From Apium graveolens (lineage: Eukaryota > Streptophyta > Magnoliopsida > Apiales > Apiaceae): 64,000 nucleotides of DNA. Shown piece by piece: positions 41,909 through 53,433 of this stretch (its first letter is position 1; each line of letters opens with the position of its first letter). The DNA lies in NCBI RefSeq assembly GCF_009905375.1, contig NC_133655.1, positions 35,255,761 to 35,319,760 of the forward strand, in the 5' to 3' direction. The position numbers were made by a program, and so were the translations under genes. Below the pieces are notes generated by a model. It was given only the letters and a program-made list of their open reading frames with translations, had not been told where the DNA came from and ran no database searches.

Positions 41909-43222
41909 ACTTTTTTATCTGAACTGTCTCGAGGGTGCAGGCCCTTTTAAGCCTGGCAAGTTGTAAACTTATGATTATTTCTGAATGTTGCTGGTACTAT
42001 TCTAAGGTTTTTATACCTTGAATTATTTTCCTGCTTACTTTGCTTTCCTGGTTATCTTCTTTTCACAGGGTTCTTTAGCAAGTCATACATATAACGGGCG
42101 CGTCTTTAGCTCAAAACGCGTCCTCTTCTACTTAAGATTACCTTTAGGACATTCTTCCCAAATGAGGACGTGTCCTCATTTATCTTGCATATGATTTTTT
42201 TCTTATTTATACAAATCATGTTGTTGTTATCCCCTTAATCATTGTAAACTAAAAGATATCCTCCAACGGCGCGTCCTCATATTTTGGAGGCGTCTACCTT
42301 ATTTACTAATTTGATTCCGGCGCCATAGACTGTTAACATCATGTAGGGCGCGTCCTGCCATGCGGACGCGTCAAGATATGTTATATTAGTCCCTGTACTT
42401 CGGCTGTTTTGAATTTCCTGGATGAAATATTTTTCCCTTAGTATGATAACATGTTGTTATACTCTTTTCTATTCCTGCCATGCAACACACAATATATGGG
42501 CGCGTCCTCATGCATGAACGCGTCAACCTTTAATCTTTGAAGATGAGTGTTTAGAAATAACCCGAAGTAATATGATGGTTGACATCAATATGGACGCGTC
42601 CTAAACCAGGAGGTGTCCTCATTTTTAGTTATTTCATGGAATGCTAAAATTAAAGGTTTAGATAAAAAGGGCGCGTCCTACCAAAAGGAGCATCAACCAA
42701 GAATATGCATATGTTTGCTTTATATTATTAAAATTTCATTTAACAAGTTATATGATAACCGCGTCCTAATTTCAGTTTCACCTGAGTTTCCCTTAGCTTC
42801 CCTTTTTCAAGTCGAATTTCTGCCATCCCTTAATCTTGTAAATAGAGGAGTATACTGTCAGGGCGCGTCCTAGACTGAGACACGTCATCGTAAATCATTA
42901 CATAGTTTTGTTCTCATGACGCGTCAATTTATTAGGGCGTGTCATAGAACTAAGCAAACATACAAGCAAATAGCCCTTGGTAATTTTTCAAAGTCTTTAT
43001 TAATAATGCGCTCAAGTGTCAAAAGTGCACTAGTCCCATGACTACTGTGCTCTGTGGGGAATTAATTCGAAAGTACGATCCTTCAACTAGTTCTAAGGTA
43101 AGTAGCACATGCACCCCCCCTAGGCTAGGAGGAATTTTATTGCTTCTAGTCTAAAATTTGGGCAGAGCCCTAAGCATGATTAAAAATATAAAAAATGATA
43201 TGCAAGGGGCCAAAGCTGCGCC
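41909..43222. other. Element C spacer, motif-rich, no gene
   Basis: About 1.3 kb between the ends of the plus-strand gene and the minus-strand pol. It is AT-rich with at least nine GCGCGTCC/ACGCGTCC copies, several in facing pairs (GGGCGCGTCC...GGACGCGTCA). No coding feature is supported. Confidence 0.6.
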
Positions 43223-44526
43223 TTATTGATAATACTTCCGGAGGTGCTCCCCATTCCACGCGCGCGGAACCAACTTCCCTTCCAAGACTTCAAGGTGATA
43301 AGTCCCCTTCCACAAGATCGCTTTTATCTTGTATGATCCTTCCCAATTAGCTCCGAATACTCCATGCTGGGGATTTTTTGTGTTTGGCATCACCTTCCTG
43401 AGCACCAAATCTCCTACCATCAGCAGCTGTCCCTTTACCTTCTTATTGTAATACCTTGCAGCATGTTATTGATATGCCGCAAGCCTCAGCTGAGAATTTT
43501 CCCTTGCTTCTTCCAAGAGATCCAAATGAAGCCTCTGGTTAAATTCTGCATCTTCCTGTGTGTAACAATCTCTACGAAGTGATCCTGAGCCAACTTCCAC
43601 AGGGACCATAGCTTCATACCCGTAAGTCAGCATAAACGGAGTTTCCCCCGTAGTAGATCTTGTAGTAGTGTTGTAGGACCACATCACTTTTGGGAGTTCT
43701 TCAGGCCAATTTCCTTTGCGCTCCTCCAGTTTTATCTTAAAGGTATGATTTATTATTTTATTCACGGCCTCTGTTTGCCCATTACTTTGAGGGTGATAGA
43801 CCGCTGCAAACTCCTTCTTAATTTTCAGATCCTCACATAACTGTCGCAACTCCTTGCTATCGAATTGTTTTCCGTTGTCAGAGACAAGTTTGTAAGGAAT
43901 TCCAAACCTGCACATGATACAGTTGAAGACAAAGTCTTTAATTTTCTTCGCGGTGATAGTCGCCAACGGCATAACTTCTGCCCATTTAGTAAAATAATCA
44001 ACCGCAACCACCGCATATATGACATCTCCTTTAGCCTTAGGTAATTCTCCAATAAGATCAATCCCCCATATAGAAAATGGCCATGGGCTCACCATAGGCG
44101 TCAAGAGCGTCACTGGCATAGATGAGTAATTCGTAAAGCATTGGCAGCGATCGCATGCTCTAACGAAATTCGTGGCATCCTCCTTCATTGCAGGCCAATG
44201 AAAACCTTGGCATAAAACTTTCATAGCCAACGAGTTACCCCTCGACTGATTACCATAAATTCCTTCATGTACCTCCCTTAAGATGTAATTTCCCTCTTCT
44301 TTATCGACACATCTGAGCAGCGGTTGACTGAAGCTCCTTTTATACAAAACTACATAATATACCACATACCTTGTAGCCTGGTAGCGGAGTCATCGAGCCT
44401 TGAACTTATCCTCAGGAAGCGCTCCTTTGTGAATATAAGCAAGGATGAGCGTCATCCATATTTATTTAGGAGCCTCATCTACTTGCATCACCTCTACCTC
44501 TGGGATACTAGGAATCTCCTGGATTT
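43223..44526 (-). pseudogene. Element C integrase
   Basis: Minus-strand frames 44365-43466 and 43420-43223, joined across a stop near 43466. The zinc-binding start (HEGIYGNQSRGNS, CDRCQCF) is followed by DDE residues in WGIDLIGELPKAKG, LVSDNGKQFDS and NGQTEAVNKIINH. The C-terminal part has FGANWEGSYKIKAILWKGTY and no chromodomain. It ends at the start of the motif-rich spacer. Confidence 0.85.
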
Positions 44527-46263
44527 CTAAGGGTATATATCCTCATAACACAGCCTCCTGCTGGGATCCCATTTTTTCCAGGGCATTCGCGTTACTGTTT
44601 TTTTCCCGTGTACACATTTCAACCTAACCTCTTTGAACTTTCCAATCAGACGCTGCGTGCACCTCAAGTACAATTCCGTCCGCGGTCCCTGAGCTTGAAA
44701 CCCCCCATTTACTTGGTTTACCACCAACTCTGAGTCGCTCTTTGCAATTAAGTTTCGCACTCCCATTTCCAAAGCGATCTTTAGACCGTTGATCAATGCT
44801 TCATATTCTGCATCATTATTTGTCGCATAGAATTTGAAGTGAATTGCACTCATCAGATGATGGCCTTCTGGAGACACGAGTACTATGCCCGCGCCTGCTC
44901 CCCCGTTGTTAAATGCTCCATCTACATGCAAAATCCACCAGGGGTGTGGATACTCCTCTAAGACCTCCTCAGTATGAGAGGGATGTAACTCTACCAAAGC
45001 CTTATCATCAATCTTAGAGTCAAATTCCAACAAGAAATCAGCTAAAGCCTGCTCTTTGATTACTATACGGGGCATATATTCCAAGTCAAACTGTTCCAAC
45101 TCCATGGGCCATTTTAACATCCTTCCCGACAATTATGGCTTGTGAAGGACTTTCCACAGAGGATACGCTGTATGGACTTTAATTCTATTTGCTTAGAAAT
45201 ATAGGCACAACTTTCTTGACGCGAGGATCAAGGCATAAACCAGCTTATCCATACTGGTATAGCGAGTTTCAGCATTGTGCAACCGCTTGCTCACATAATA
45301 CACTGGTGACTGTTTCATATCCTCTTCTCTCACCAGCACCGCGCTGATTGAATACTCAGAAACTACAAGATATAGGATCTGAGACTCCCCATCCAATGGT
45401 TTTGACAACATGGGAGGGTTCCCCATTTGTTCCTTGATCCTCCTGAAAGCTTTCTCACATTCTGGTGTCCATACAAAGTCTTTTCCAGCCACTTTAATCG
45501 CCTTAAAGAATTCCTTGCATCTGTCGGATGATTTAGAAACAAATCGGTTCAACGCGGGGATCCTTCCAGTTAAGATTTGCACCTGCTTCACACTGGTGGG
45601 AGACTTCATGTTTAGCAGCGCCTTGATCTTTGCAGGGTTAGCTTCAATTCCTCTATGATTGACGATGAACCCGAGAAACTTGCCCGACTTAACACCAAAC
45701 ATGTACTTTTGCGGATTCAACTTCATGCAAAACCTCCTTAGAATATTAAACATTTCCATCAAGTGCTCGATATAATCATTTGCTTCCCTCGATTTTACCA
45801 ACATGTCGTCTACATACACTTCTATGGTTCTTCCAATCTGATTCTTGAACATCATGTTCACCAACCGTTGGCAGGTCGCGCCTGCGTTCATCAACCCAAA
45901 TGGCATCCCTATATAACAATATAACCCTCTATCAGTGATGAAGGATGTATGCTCCTGATCGGGGCCGTACATGGGGATTTGATTGTAACCGAAATACGCA
46001 TCCATCAAGCTCAACAAGGCATGCCCTGCCGTCATGTCAACCAACTGATCAATTCGTGGGAGCGGAAAACTGTCCTTCGGGCAAGCTTTATTTAGATCTG
46101 TGAAATCTACACACGTCCTCCACTTCTCATTCGGTTTTTTCACAAGCACCGGATTTGCAAGCCACTCGGGATAAGAGGATTCTTTAATCAACCCCACTTC
46201 CAACAGTCGATCTACCTCTTCCTTTAATGTTATCGCCCTTTCCCCACTCACTGGGCGATGCTT
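44527..46263 (-). pseudogene. Element C RT, RNase H and second RNase H
   Basis: 46251-45193 is an open 352-codon RT: LANPVLVKKPNEKWRTCVDF, CYIGMPFGLMNAGATCQRLV, catalytic IEVYVDDMLVKSRE, then the first RNase H (LYLVVSEYSISAVLVREED, YYVSKRLHNAETRYTSMDKL), ending at a stop. 45132-44527 carries the second RNase H (WWILHVDGAFNNGGAGAGIV, TNNDAEYEALINGLKIALEM, AKSDSELVVNQVNGGF), broken near its end by a frameshift (GKKTVTRMPWKKW). It would copy element RNA to DNA and remove the RNA strand. Confidence 0.85.
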
Positions 46264-46737
46264 TTATCTTATGCTCGTGCAATTAGGGAAGATGTTCAAT
46301 CGATGACACATTACCCCCGGGTCGATCCCCACCATGTCTGAATGACTCCATGTGAAGATATCGAGGTTTTTAATCAGAAAACGGGTAAGCCTTTCCCTTA
46401 TTTCATAACTTAACTGAGATCCTACTTTCAAAATCTTGCTTGGATCATCTTTATCGATTGGAACAAATATTGTATCCTCGGTCGGCCCCGTCTTCTCAGC
46501 AGGCATTGGGATCCTAGGATCTAGATCAAAATCAAAATCTTGGGGGTCTTCGACTTCCATTCTTGCATTTGAGGGCACGTCCCTATATGCGGGAGCATCC
46601 ACCTCAGGACAAGACATGGTTTTGTGCATTGCAGATTCTGAGGACGCATCCTCAATTGAAGGAGCACTATTTTATGCAAACAAGGAGGGCACGCCCTTCT
46701 TCCGAGGACCATCAACCTCATGTTCAGTTTTACTTTC
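46264..46737 (-). pseudogene. Element C protease-RT linker, distal part
   Basis: The minus-strand frame from 46629 includes DFDLDPRIPMPAEKTGPTED, IFVPIDKDDPSKILKVGSQL and FTWSHSDMVGIDPGVMCHRL, the conserved leader before RT in Tat elements. A stop near 46672 and another at 46264 break it. The right edge (ctttc, 46733-46737) is the B target duplication; the gene continues at 59867. Confidence 0.75.
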
Positions 46738-47748
46738 TGTTAGTCCCTTAACAATATAGCAAGAATTACAGAAGGGGGTTGAATGGAATTCTTGAGCCTT
46801 TTTCTTAAAATAAAAATGTTCAACTCGATTATGGATATATTTGTTTTGATTAGCACAATGCGGAATGTAAACTTGAATGAATCAAAACATAAGTAATTAA
46901 AAACAAGAGTCTTTAAAAACTTTCTGGTGGATTTAAACAATTCCATCAGAGATATATTTAATATATCGAGAGGACTCTGTATGCAGAAATGCCCACAGCT
47001 GCTTACACAAATAGAACTGCTAAGAACACATGAAATGCTAAAGATAGTGATTACAAAGATTTCTCTGTTGTTTCTTAGCTCTCTCAGTTATTTTTCTATT
47101 TTCTACTCTCTTGGTTTATATAATACCAAGATTACAAAGTCAAAAGAACTGAACAAATATAAAATCTAACAGTCTTGATCTTTGCTGCTTTTCGTCCTTT
47201 ATTACCCAGTTAATGAGCTTCCACAGTGTACTTGTATCCAACTCAACGGCTGTGTGTCAGCTTTCACTGTTCAACTGATGTTTGAATCTTGATCATCTGT
47301 CGACTTTCAGATCATCCGTCGATGACTTAATTGATCATCCGTCGAATGCTATGTTAAACATCCGTTGATAGCTATTTTGGTCATCCGTCGAAGATTTTTT
47401 AATCATCCGTTGGTAGCTATTTTGGCACTTGACTTCATTTCACTTATACAGAATTACAAGACATTGCTTATGTACAGTTAATCAACCTATTCTGCATATC
47501 TAGTTAAAGTCAACATGACTTATATGCCACTACAGATTCTATACAAAGGTGCATACAACACTGTGCTACAAACTTATTACATAAGTTACTCACTCGATGG
47601 ATAATAAGTTAATCATCCGTCGGGACTATAATGAGTTATCCGTCGGGGCTATAATTCTTATCCGTCGAGTGCTACATTATTTCACTAAGTAAAATCTACT
47701 TAGATGTTTTATTTAGGTAATCATCAAGTACTCAACATATTCACAACA
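46738..47748 (-). repeat. B 3' LTR with CGACGGAT clusters
   Basis: Ten motif copies: six near 47293-47412 (ATCTGTCGA, ATCCGTCGA, ATCCGTTGA and similar) and four near 47597-47670 (TCGATGGAT, ATCCGTCGG twice, ATCCGTCGA). In the element's sense direction they read CGACGGAT. A TATA-like GGTTTATATAATACC lies near 47111 on the plus strand and is nearly palindromic. Confidence 0.9.
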
Positions 47749-47937
47749 ATCTCCCCCAATTTATGTCTACTGGAATTGTAGCCATAAATTAAGAGATACT
47801 TGATGATGACAAAACATCCTAAACATATATCTTTAAAGATAAGTAGATAAAACTGAAAGTGCTTCAAATTAAACAAAAATGTACAAGGTTTGGCTCACAG
47901 TCAGTTCAAGATGCTCCTCTAGTCTGAGCAGATTTTT

Positions 47938-50900
47938 CTAGTTTCTTGAAGGTCTGGATCTTCTTCCAAGCTTTCTGTTGTTTTCTTCAATTTGATTCTG
48001 GAGCTGTCTGTGGAATTCTAATTCATCAGATTCTGAGAGATCTAAAATTTCTTGCATTTCCAAGAGAGTCTCATTGCTAGAGATACTCAATTGGTCTTCT
48101 AATCTGAAAAATCTTCTCACACCCTTGTCATCCATGAATTCCATCAGCCAGTAGGGCCTTAGATGCACTCTTCTCCCTGTGTATGGGATGATAAGAGTTT
48201 TGGGTAGTGCATCTTTGGCTCTAACACTCCTTAGCTCTTCAATCTTCTTCAATACTAATCTTCTTGCAGTTACATTGAACCCAAAGTTTTTCTTGAAGGA
48301 TGAATAGATTTTGATCAACACAGCTTGGCTTTCTTGAAGTATCCTGTGAAGAGGCCACTGAATCTCCCTTCCCCCTTTGTACTTGAACACCAACCTTTCA
48401 GGTAGGTTTCTGTATGCATCAATTGCCCTTACCTCATCCAGCTCCTCCAGATAAAGGTTTAGATTTGAGAATTCTTTGATGTCACACAAGTACAGGTAGT
48501 CTCCCCTGTTGACCTTGGGTTGAGCTTTGACTACTGACTTGGATTTGAGAGGTGATAGCTTCACTCTCTTGACTGCCCTTGATTTTGTCCTTCTTGGCTT
48601 AGTAAGAATTGGCAAGTTGAAGTCAGGAATTGGTAATTTATCCCACTCTATTGGCTCATCCTTTGGCACAATAGGCTCTCCATGTATGTTCCTGTAGGGG
48701 TCCACCACCCTTATGTCTTCAAACACCACAGAGGGCTTTGATGCTTGAGTTTCAGCTTGAGTGGATTCCTTTGGAAATTGATCTTCCAATTCCTTGTCAA
48801 CAACATCCAACTTTCTTTTTGTTCTTTTAGCTAGTTCTTTCTTTCTTGAGGATTTCTTCTGTTCTTCAATCTTCTTCTCTGATTCAGTAGCTTGAGATGG
48901 TTGAGAGGGAATTTGTTGAGAAGAATTCACAGCCTATAGCTTGGTCGAGATAGTAAACTGTTCTTTCTTTTGTTTAGACTTCTTTGCATCTAGAGCAGCT
49001 TGCCTCTTTTCCTGCTTCAATCTGGCTTTTTCTTCTTCCTTTGTATGAGCAAATTGTGGATGTCCAGCTACCACACAAATTTCCTTCCCATTTCTGAATA
49101 TCTTTTCAATTCTCTTTCTTGAGGCTGAATCAACTAGATCTTTGTAGAGGAGAATAGATCTTGATAGAAGCTTCTTTTCATCAGGCTTGGGTGTCTCATA
49201 CACAGAATCCATATGGTTCTTCAAAGATAACTTTGGATAGTTTGCCCTTGGTTTAAGAATTATCTCAGCCTTTGTAGTCTTGATGCAGGAAGATTGTCCT
49301 TTCTCCAGATATTTCATGCTCATCTCATTCACATTGATTGGCTTGACATGAGAGTGATGGATGGCTGACTGATCTGGTTCCTTGACTAATTGAAACTTTT
49401 GTTGTATTTCCTTATCAATCTTTTTCCAGTTGATCAGAGTCAACTCTCCTTTATCAGCATCTTTCAAATTTGCTGCTGCTGCATTTATAAGATCTATACC
49501 ATCTGCAACTGGTGGCTTGGAGATAGTAATTGAAGGTACAATTACTTTGCTAATTTGAACTAGAAGTTTCTCCCCCTCAGTTGGTCCTTTCTCCCCCTTA
49601 CTTGATTCTCTCTCCCCCTTTTTGTTATCATCAAGTGGAGGAGTTAGGCCTTGTGCTTTAGCCAGTTGCATAAGAAGATTTGTCCGAGTCTGTTGATTTT
49701 GAAGAAGTAGAGCCACTGAATTCTCAATAACTTGAACTCTGTTCTCCAGCTTGACTATCTTCTTGTCAGAATCTGATTCTCTCCTTAATCTTAGTAATAG
49801 ATCATGCATGGTACCATATGGCATTATTGAATCCAGCTTCTCAGAGTTGTATGTCTTTAAGTCAGCTATGTCCTTTTTCAATTCATCCACACTGAGATTC
49901 TGTCTTGAGTGTTGGATCTTCATTAAATGTAAAGAGTCTAGGTGAGCTTGAAGAACAGCCTTGGTACCAGCATCTGAAGCTTCCTGAAGGGCCTGCTGAA
50001 TAACTATCACTTGTTTTACCAAAGACACCTCAAATTGCCCTGATGTAAATTCCTTTGCCCATGCCCATTCAGGTAAACTGAAAGCAGAACTTGGGCCTTC
50101 AGCTCCCCCTAAGTTCATACTTCCATCCAAAGAACCAGAGTCATCATCATCAGAATTTACTCCAAATTCTTCAGATGGCTCTCCAGCTTGAGAAGGCATT
50201 ATGTTCACAACAGCTTTATCTCTTTGAAGAGATTCTGTGGTGTGCACTAGATTCAAAGTCTGCTCTGCCTCCACATTGCCCTGAGCAGCCAACAGTTGAT
50301 AGGCTGAAACAGGGTGAGTAAAAGTGTCAGCATCCAAGGAAATGTTATCAATTACAGCTTTGTAATGTTGCTGAAATTGTCTTTCCTTTTTAGCATCATC
50401 CACAATCATTGACTCACTAGCAATGACTGGTTCCATCCTTATTTCTCCAGTACCTGCCTTTCTCTCATATTCTCTCTTTTGTTGCATCAGGGTCTCACCC
50501 TGGCTCCCCACCCTCACACCCTCACCTTCACCTACTAAGGTGGGACTCCTCTCACTCACTTTTGCCAATCCTGAATGAATGGATTGCTGAGATTCACTCT
50601 TTTCCTCTCCTTTTGCCTGGGAGCAACCCAGCCTCTCACTCAATGCACTCTCCTCTCTCAGTCCTAAGAGTGATTGTATTACCACCAAATCTTATGCACT
50701 TGAAATTATTGAATTTTGAAGTTATGCAGAGACACTCGACGGATAAGTGATATCCGTTGGGTGAGTGGTAAAGCTATCCGACGGATAACTGCTGTTAAGC
50801 TTATCCGTCGGGATACAATCACTACTCAACGGATGAGCAATATCCATCGAGAGAGTAGAAATGAATGAGGTGGGAAGAGAAACTATTGTTGACTCTGTGT

Positions 50901-52503
50901 TGATTGAAGTTATTTGAGGCACAGATGTCACAATAGAATCAGAAAGAATTGGCAAGTGAGCCAACAAATCATCTAAAAGATGATGCTCACTTGCACTAGA
51001 TTTTGGCTTCCCCAACAGAGTTAAAGAAGGGGAATCAGGAATTGAAGTGTTTATCATGTCCACTTTCAGTGAGTTAGTTGGTGAGTATTGTATTTCTGTG
51101 GCTTCTATTATGAGAGATTTTGGCTGTGACTCCACATTTATTGGAGCCACATCAATCTGAATTTGAGAAGGTGCAGGGACTGTGTCCTTAGCACCAGTTT
51201 GCACTAAGTGTGTGCCCTGTGCATCCCCAGTTGTTTTGGATTTCTTCTTTCTAGTGTAAGTTTGGTGTGAGCTTGTGTCCCTAACCCTCTTGGCCTGTGC
51301 TCTTGGATGAGAGCTTTGTTCAATAGCCACATCCTTTTGGGAGGATGCAGCTAGAAGTGAGCTTTTGTCCTTTTTAAGCACTACAGTTTGTTGGGAAACT
51401 GCAGTGTGGCTAGGCTGGGATTCACTCAACTCTCCAACCTTATCCTTGGGGTTTCTTTGATGTTCACCCCTTCCCTCACCTATCTTACCCTCCTTCACAC
51501 TCCCCTCTTTGGCTTTGGTAGTTTTTTGAACTGGTACCTTTTGAGAGATACCAGAGGGGGTTTTCTTTGATTTGGATTTAGAAATTGCAGTTGTTTTGGC
51601 AGCTTTGGTAGGCAACTGTTTGGTCATTGTCACAGATGCCGTAGCTATGCCTGAAGTCAAAGAAATAGAAGATATTGGAATAGTTGAGGGTCTGGATGAA
51701 CTTACCTCACTTACCTGAGGTGTCAGCATTACAGGGAAATAGAACATTGGCACATCCTTGTGATGGTTGGCTCTGTTCAAGTCTGCAATGATTCTCCTCT
51801 CTTAAACCCAACAAGCTAATTTGTTGTTTGGGTTCTCAAGTTCAATCTCTTGACAAAGATGGTTAGCCAAAAGCATAAAAAATCTAGCATAGTAAATATT
51901 CTTTCCTCTTTTGGCTAAGTCACCTAGTTTAAAACCTAACTCATACACAACAAGGTCACTGAAATTGTAATATTTGTCTGTAACTAGCATGTATAGTATG
52001 TTAAGCATGGAAATGTTCACAGAATCAAAATTACTGATTTTTCCAGAAAAGACTTTAGTTACTACATCACACAAGTAACTCCATTCCTTCCTAAGACCTA
52101 GTCTTCTAATTTCACTTAGTTTTGCAGTAGGAAGTGCATAGTGAATGGAATTGAGCATATTGACAATATCAGTGTCAGTGTGTGGTGCAGTTACATTATC
52201 ATCAGGAATCTTGAAGCATGTTTTTATTACATCACTATTGATACAGAAATCATTACCTTTGATGGTTAGAGTGATGGTTTTGTCAGTAGAGTTGTAGATT
52301 GCTGTTGTCCATATCTCCTCAACAACTTCACAATAAATTGTGGGTGATTCCAGCATGGCAAAACTTAACTTGCAGTTGTGCACGAAGTCCATCATCTTAT
52401 GATAGTCTTCAGATTGCTGAATCCCCTTATTGACCAAGGCAGTGAAGTTGTTCTTCTCATAGATGAACCCAGTCTGTGACATGATCTTAACTACGGGTGC
52501 CAT
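47938..52503 (-). pseudogene. SIRE-like B extra ORF after pol (about 1,520 codons, four stops)
   Basis: One reading frame runs from ATG at 52503 to a stop at 47938, broken only by in-frame stops at 51802 (TAA), 50722 (TAA), about 50692 (TAA) and 48934 (TAG), with no net frameshift. The first 233 codons form a helical globular region (MAPVVKIMSQTGFIYEKNNF, LGLRKEWSYLCDVVTKVF, ARFFMLLANHLCQEIE) resembling plant transposon proteins of unknown function. The middle is Ser/Thr/Lys-rich and disordered. A coiled coil lies near 49700-50000. The C-terminal part (48930-47938) is basic then helical (YLYLCDIKEFSNLNLYLEEL). SIRE elements are known for an envelope-like ORF here, but I see no clear signal peptide or membrane segment. 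Confidence 0.65.
50735..50850. repeat. CGACGGAT motif cluster inside the B post-pol ORF
   Basis: Six copies in both orientations in 115 bp: TCGACGGATAAG, ATCCGTTGGG, ATCCGACGGATAAC, ATCCGTCGGG, CAACGGATGA, ATCCATCGAG. It lies next to the stops that break the ORF near 50722. Confidence 0.85.
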
Positions 52504-53023
52504 TATTAGAGAAGAAAAGCTTGAAGAGAAAGAGGATTTTTTCTTGAGAGAGAATGAAGTAACACAGTTAAATTTGAGAATGATAAAAGAAAATGATTAG
52601 AATGAAATAAGCTTTTATACTTTTCTCAAAATCAACTGATAAAAATAATAAAGAGAAGTAAATTACCCAATAGAAATTGTCTAAAATAGTCGTTTTAAAA
52701 TAAACTGTAAAAATTCTACCCATTATCCGTCGTGTAATGCTTACAAACTGTAAGTATACTCGATGGATAATGTTCAGGGAATTAACGGTTAAGATTTAGA
52801 CACTTCGACAGATGAGAATAAGTTGATATCCGTCGAGCTTTAAAATACTCCAGAAAAGTAATTGATTTTTATTTACAATTTGTATATCGACGGATGACTC
52901 AACTCGATGGATAATGGTCATCCGTCGAGATGCAAATTTTGACTTAGCCAAAATTTTCATCCAAGACTAAAAATCAGTTAAATTTCTGGCTACCTTTCAA
53001 CTTGCAAAATAATTCAGATAAAT
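52504..53023. repeat. B spacer between pol and post-pol ORF, with motif cluster
   Basis: Non-coding, about 520 bp. Seven motif copies at about 52726-52930 (ATCCGTCGTG, TCGATGGATAA, TCGACAGATG, ATCCGTCGAG, TCGACGGATGA, TCGATGGATAA, CATCCGTCGAG) in both orientations. It also holds the probable leader of the post-pol ORF. Confidence 0.75.
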
Positions 53024-53433
53024 TCAAGAGTAATTAAGTATACCTAACTCACTTACCAACCTAGAAAAGGTGGATTCATCCAGTGGTTTGGTAAGAATAT
53101 CTGCAAGTTGCTTCTCACTTGGAACAAAATGTAACTCTACAGTACCATTCATTACATGTTCCCTTATGAAATAGTACTTGATGTCTATATGCTTTGTCCT
53201 TGAATGTTGCACTGGATTTTCAGTGATGGCAATTGCACTAGTGTTGTCACAGAAAATAGGAATCCTTTCAACTTGCAAACCATAGTCTAGCAATTGATTT
53301 TTCATCCATAAAATCTGTGCACAGCAACTGCCAGCAGCAATATATTCAGCTTCAGTTGTAGAAGTAGAAACTGAATTTTGCTTTTTACTGAACCAGGACA
53401 CAAGCTTGTCTCCTAAAAATTGACAGGTTCCTA
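53024..53433 (-). pseudogene. SIRE-like B RNase H
   Basis: Minus-strand frame from 53401: SWFSKKQNSVSTSTTEAEYI, IFCDNTSAIAITENPVQHSR, TKHIDIKYYFIREHV and LADILTKPLDESTF, the canonical end of Copia pol. It was split from RT by a 1-nt deletion near 53488, where the pol frame goes off after RDSGFDL. It degrades the RNA strand during reverse transcription. Confidence 0.85.

Larger units (their letters stand above)
38195..42945. repeat. Dispersed GGACGCGTCC / GGGCGCGTCC motifs of element C
   Basis: At least 17 exact GCGTCC cores, plus many variants (ACGTGTCC, GCGCCC, ACGCGTCA, ACACGTC), are scattered over 4.7 kb. Examples lie near 38203, 38286, 38370, 38582, 39700, 40733, 40818, 40911, 41188, 41793, 42098, 42268, 42347, 42499, 42593, 42670 and 42862. 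They occur in the LTR, introns, exons and untranslated DNA, frequently in pairs 15-30 nt apart. The core ACGCGT is palindromic. More copies lie at 46575-46700, 59868-59880 and 62183-62196 inside gag-pol. Confidence 0.85.

Noticed and set aside
47938..52503. Calling the SIRE-B post-pol ORF an envelope gene
   Set aside because: No signal peptide, hydrophobic fusion-like segment or transmembrane helix is evident; only its position supports that name.
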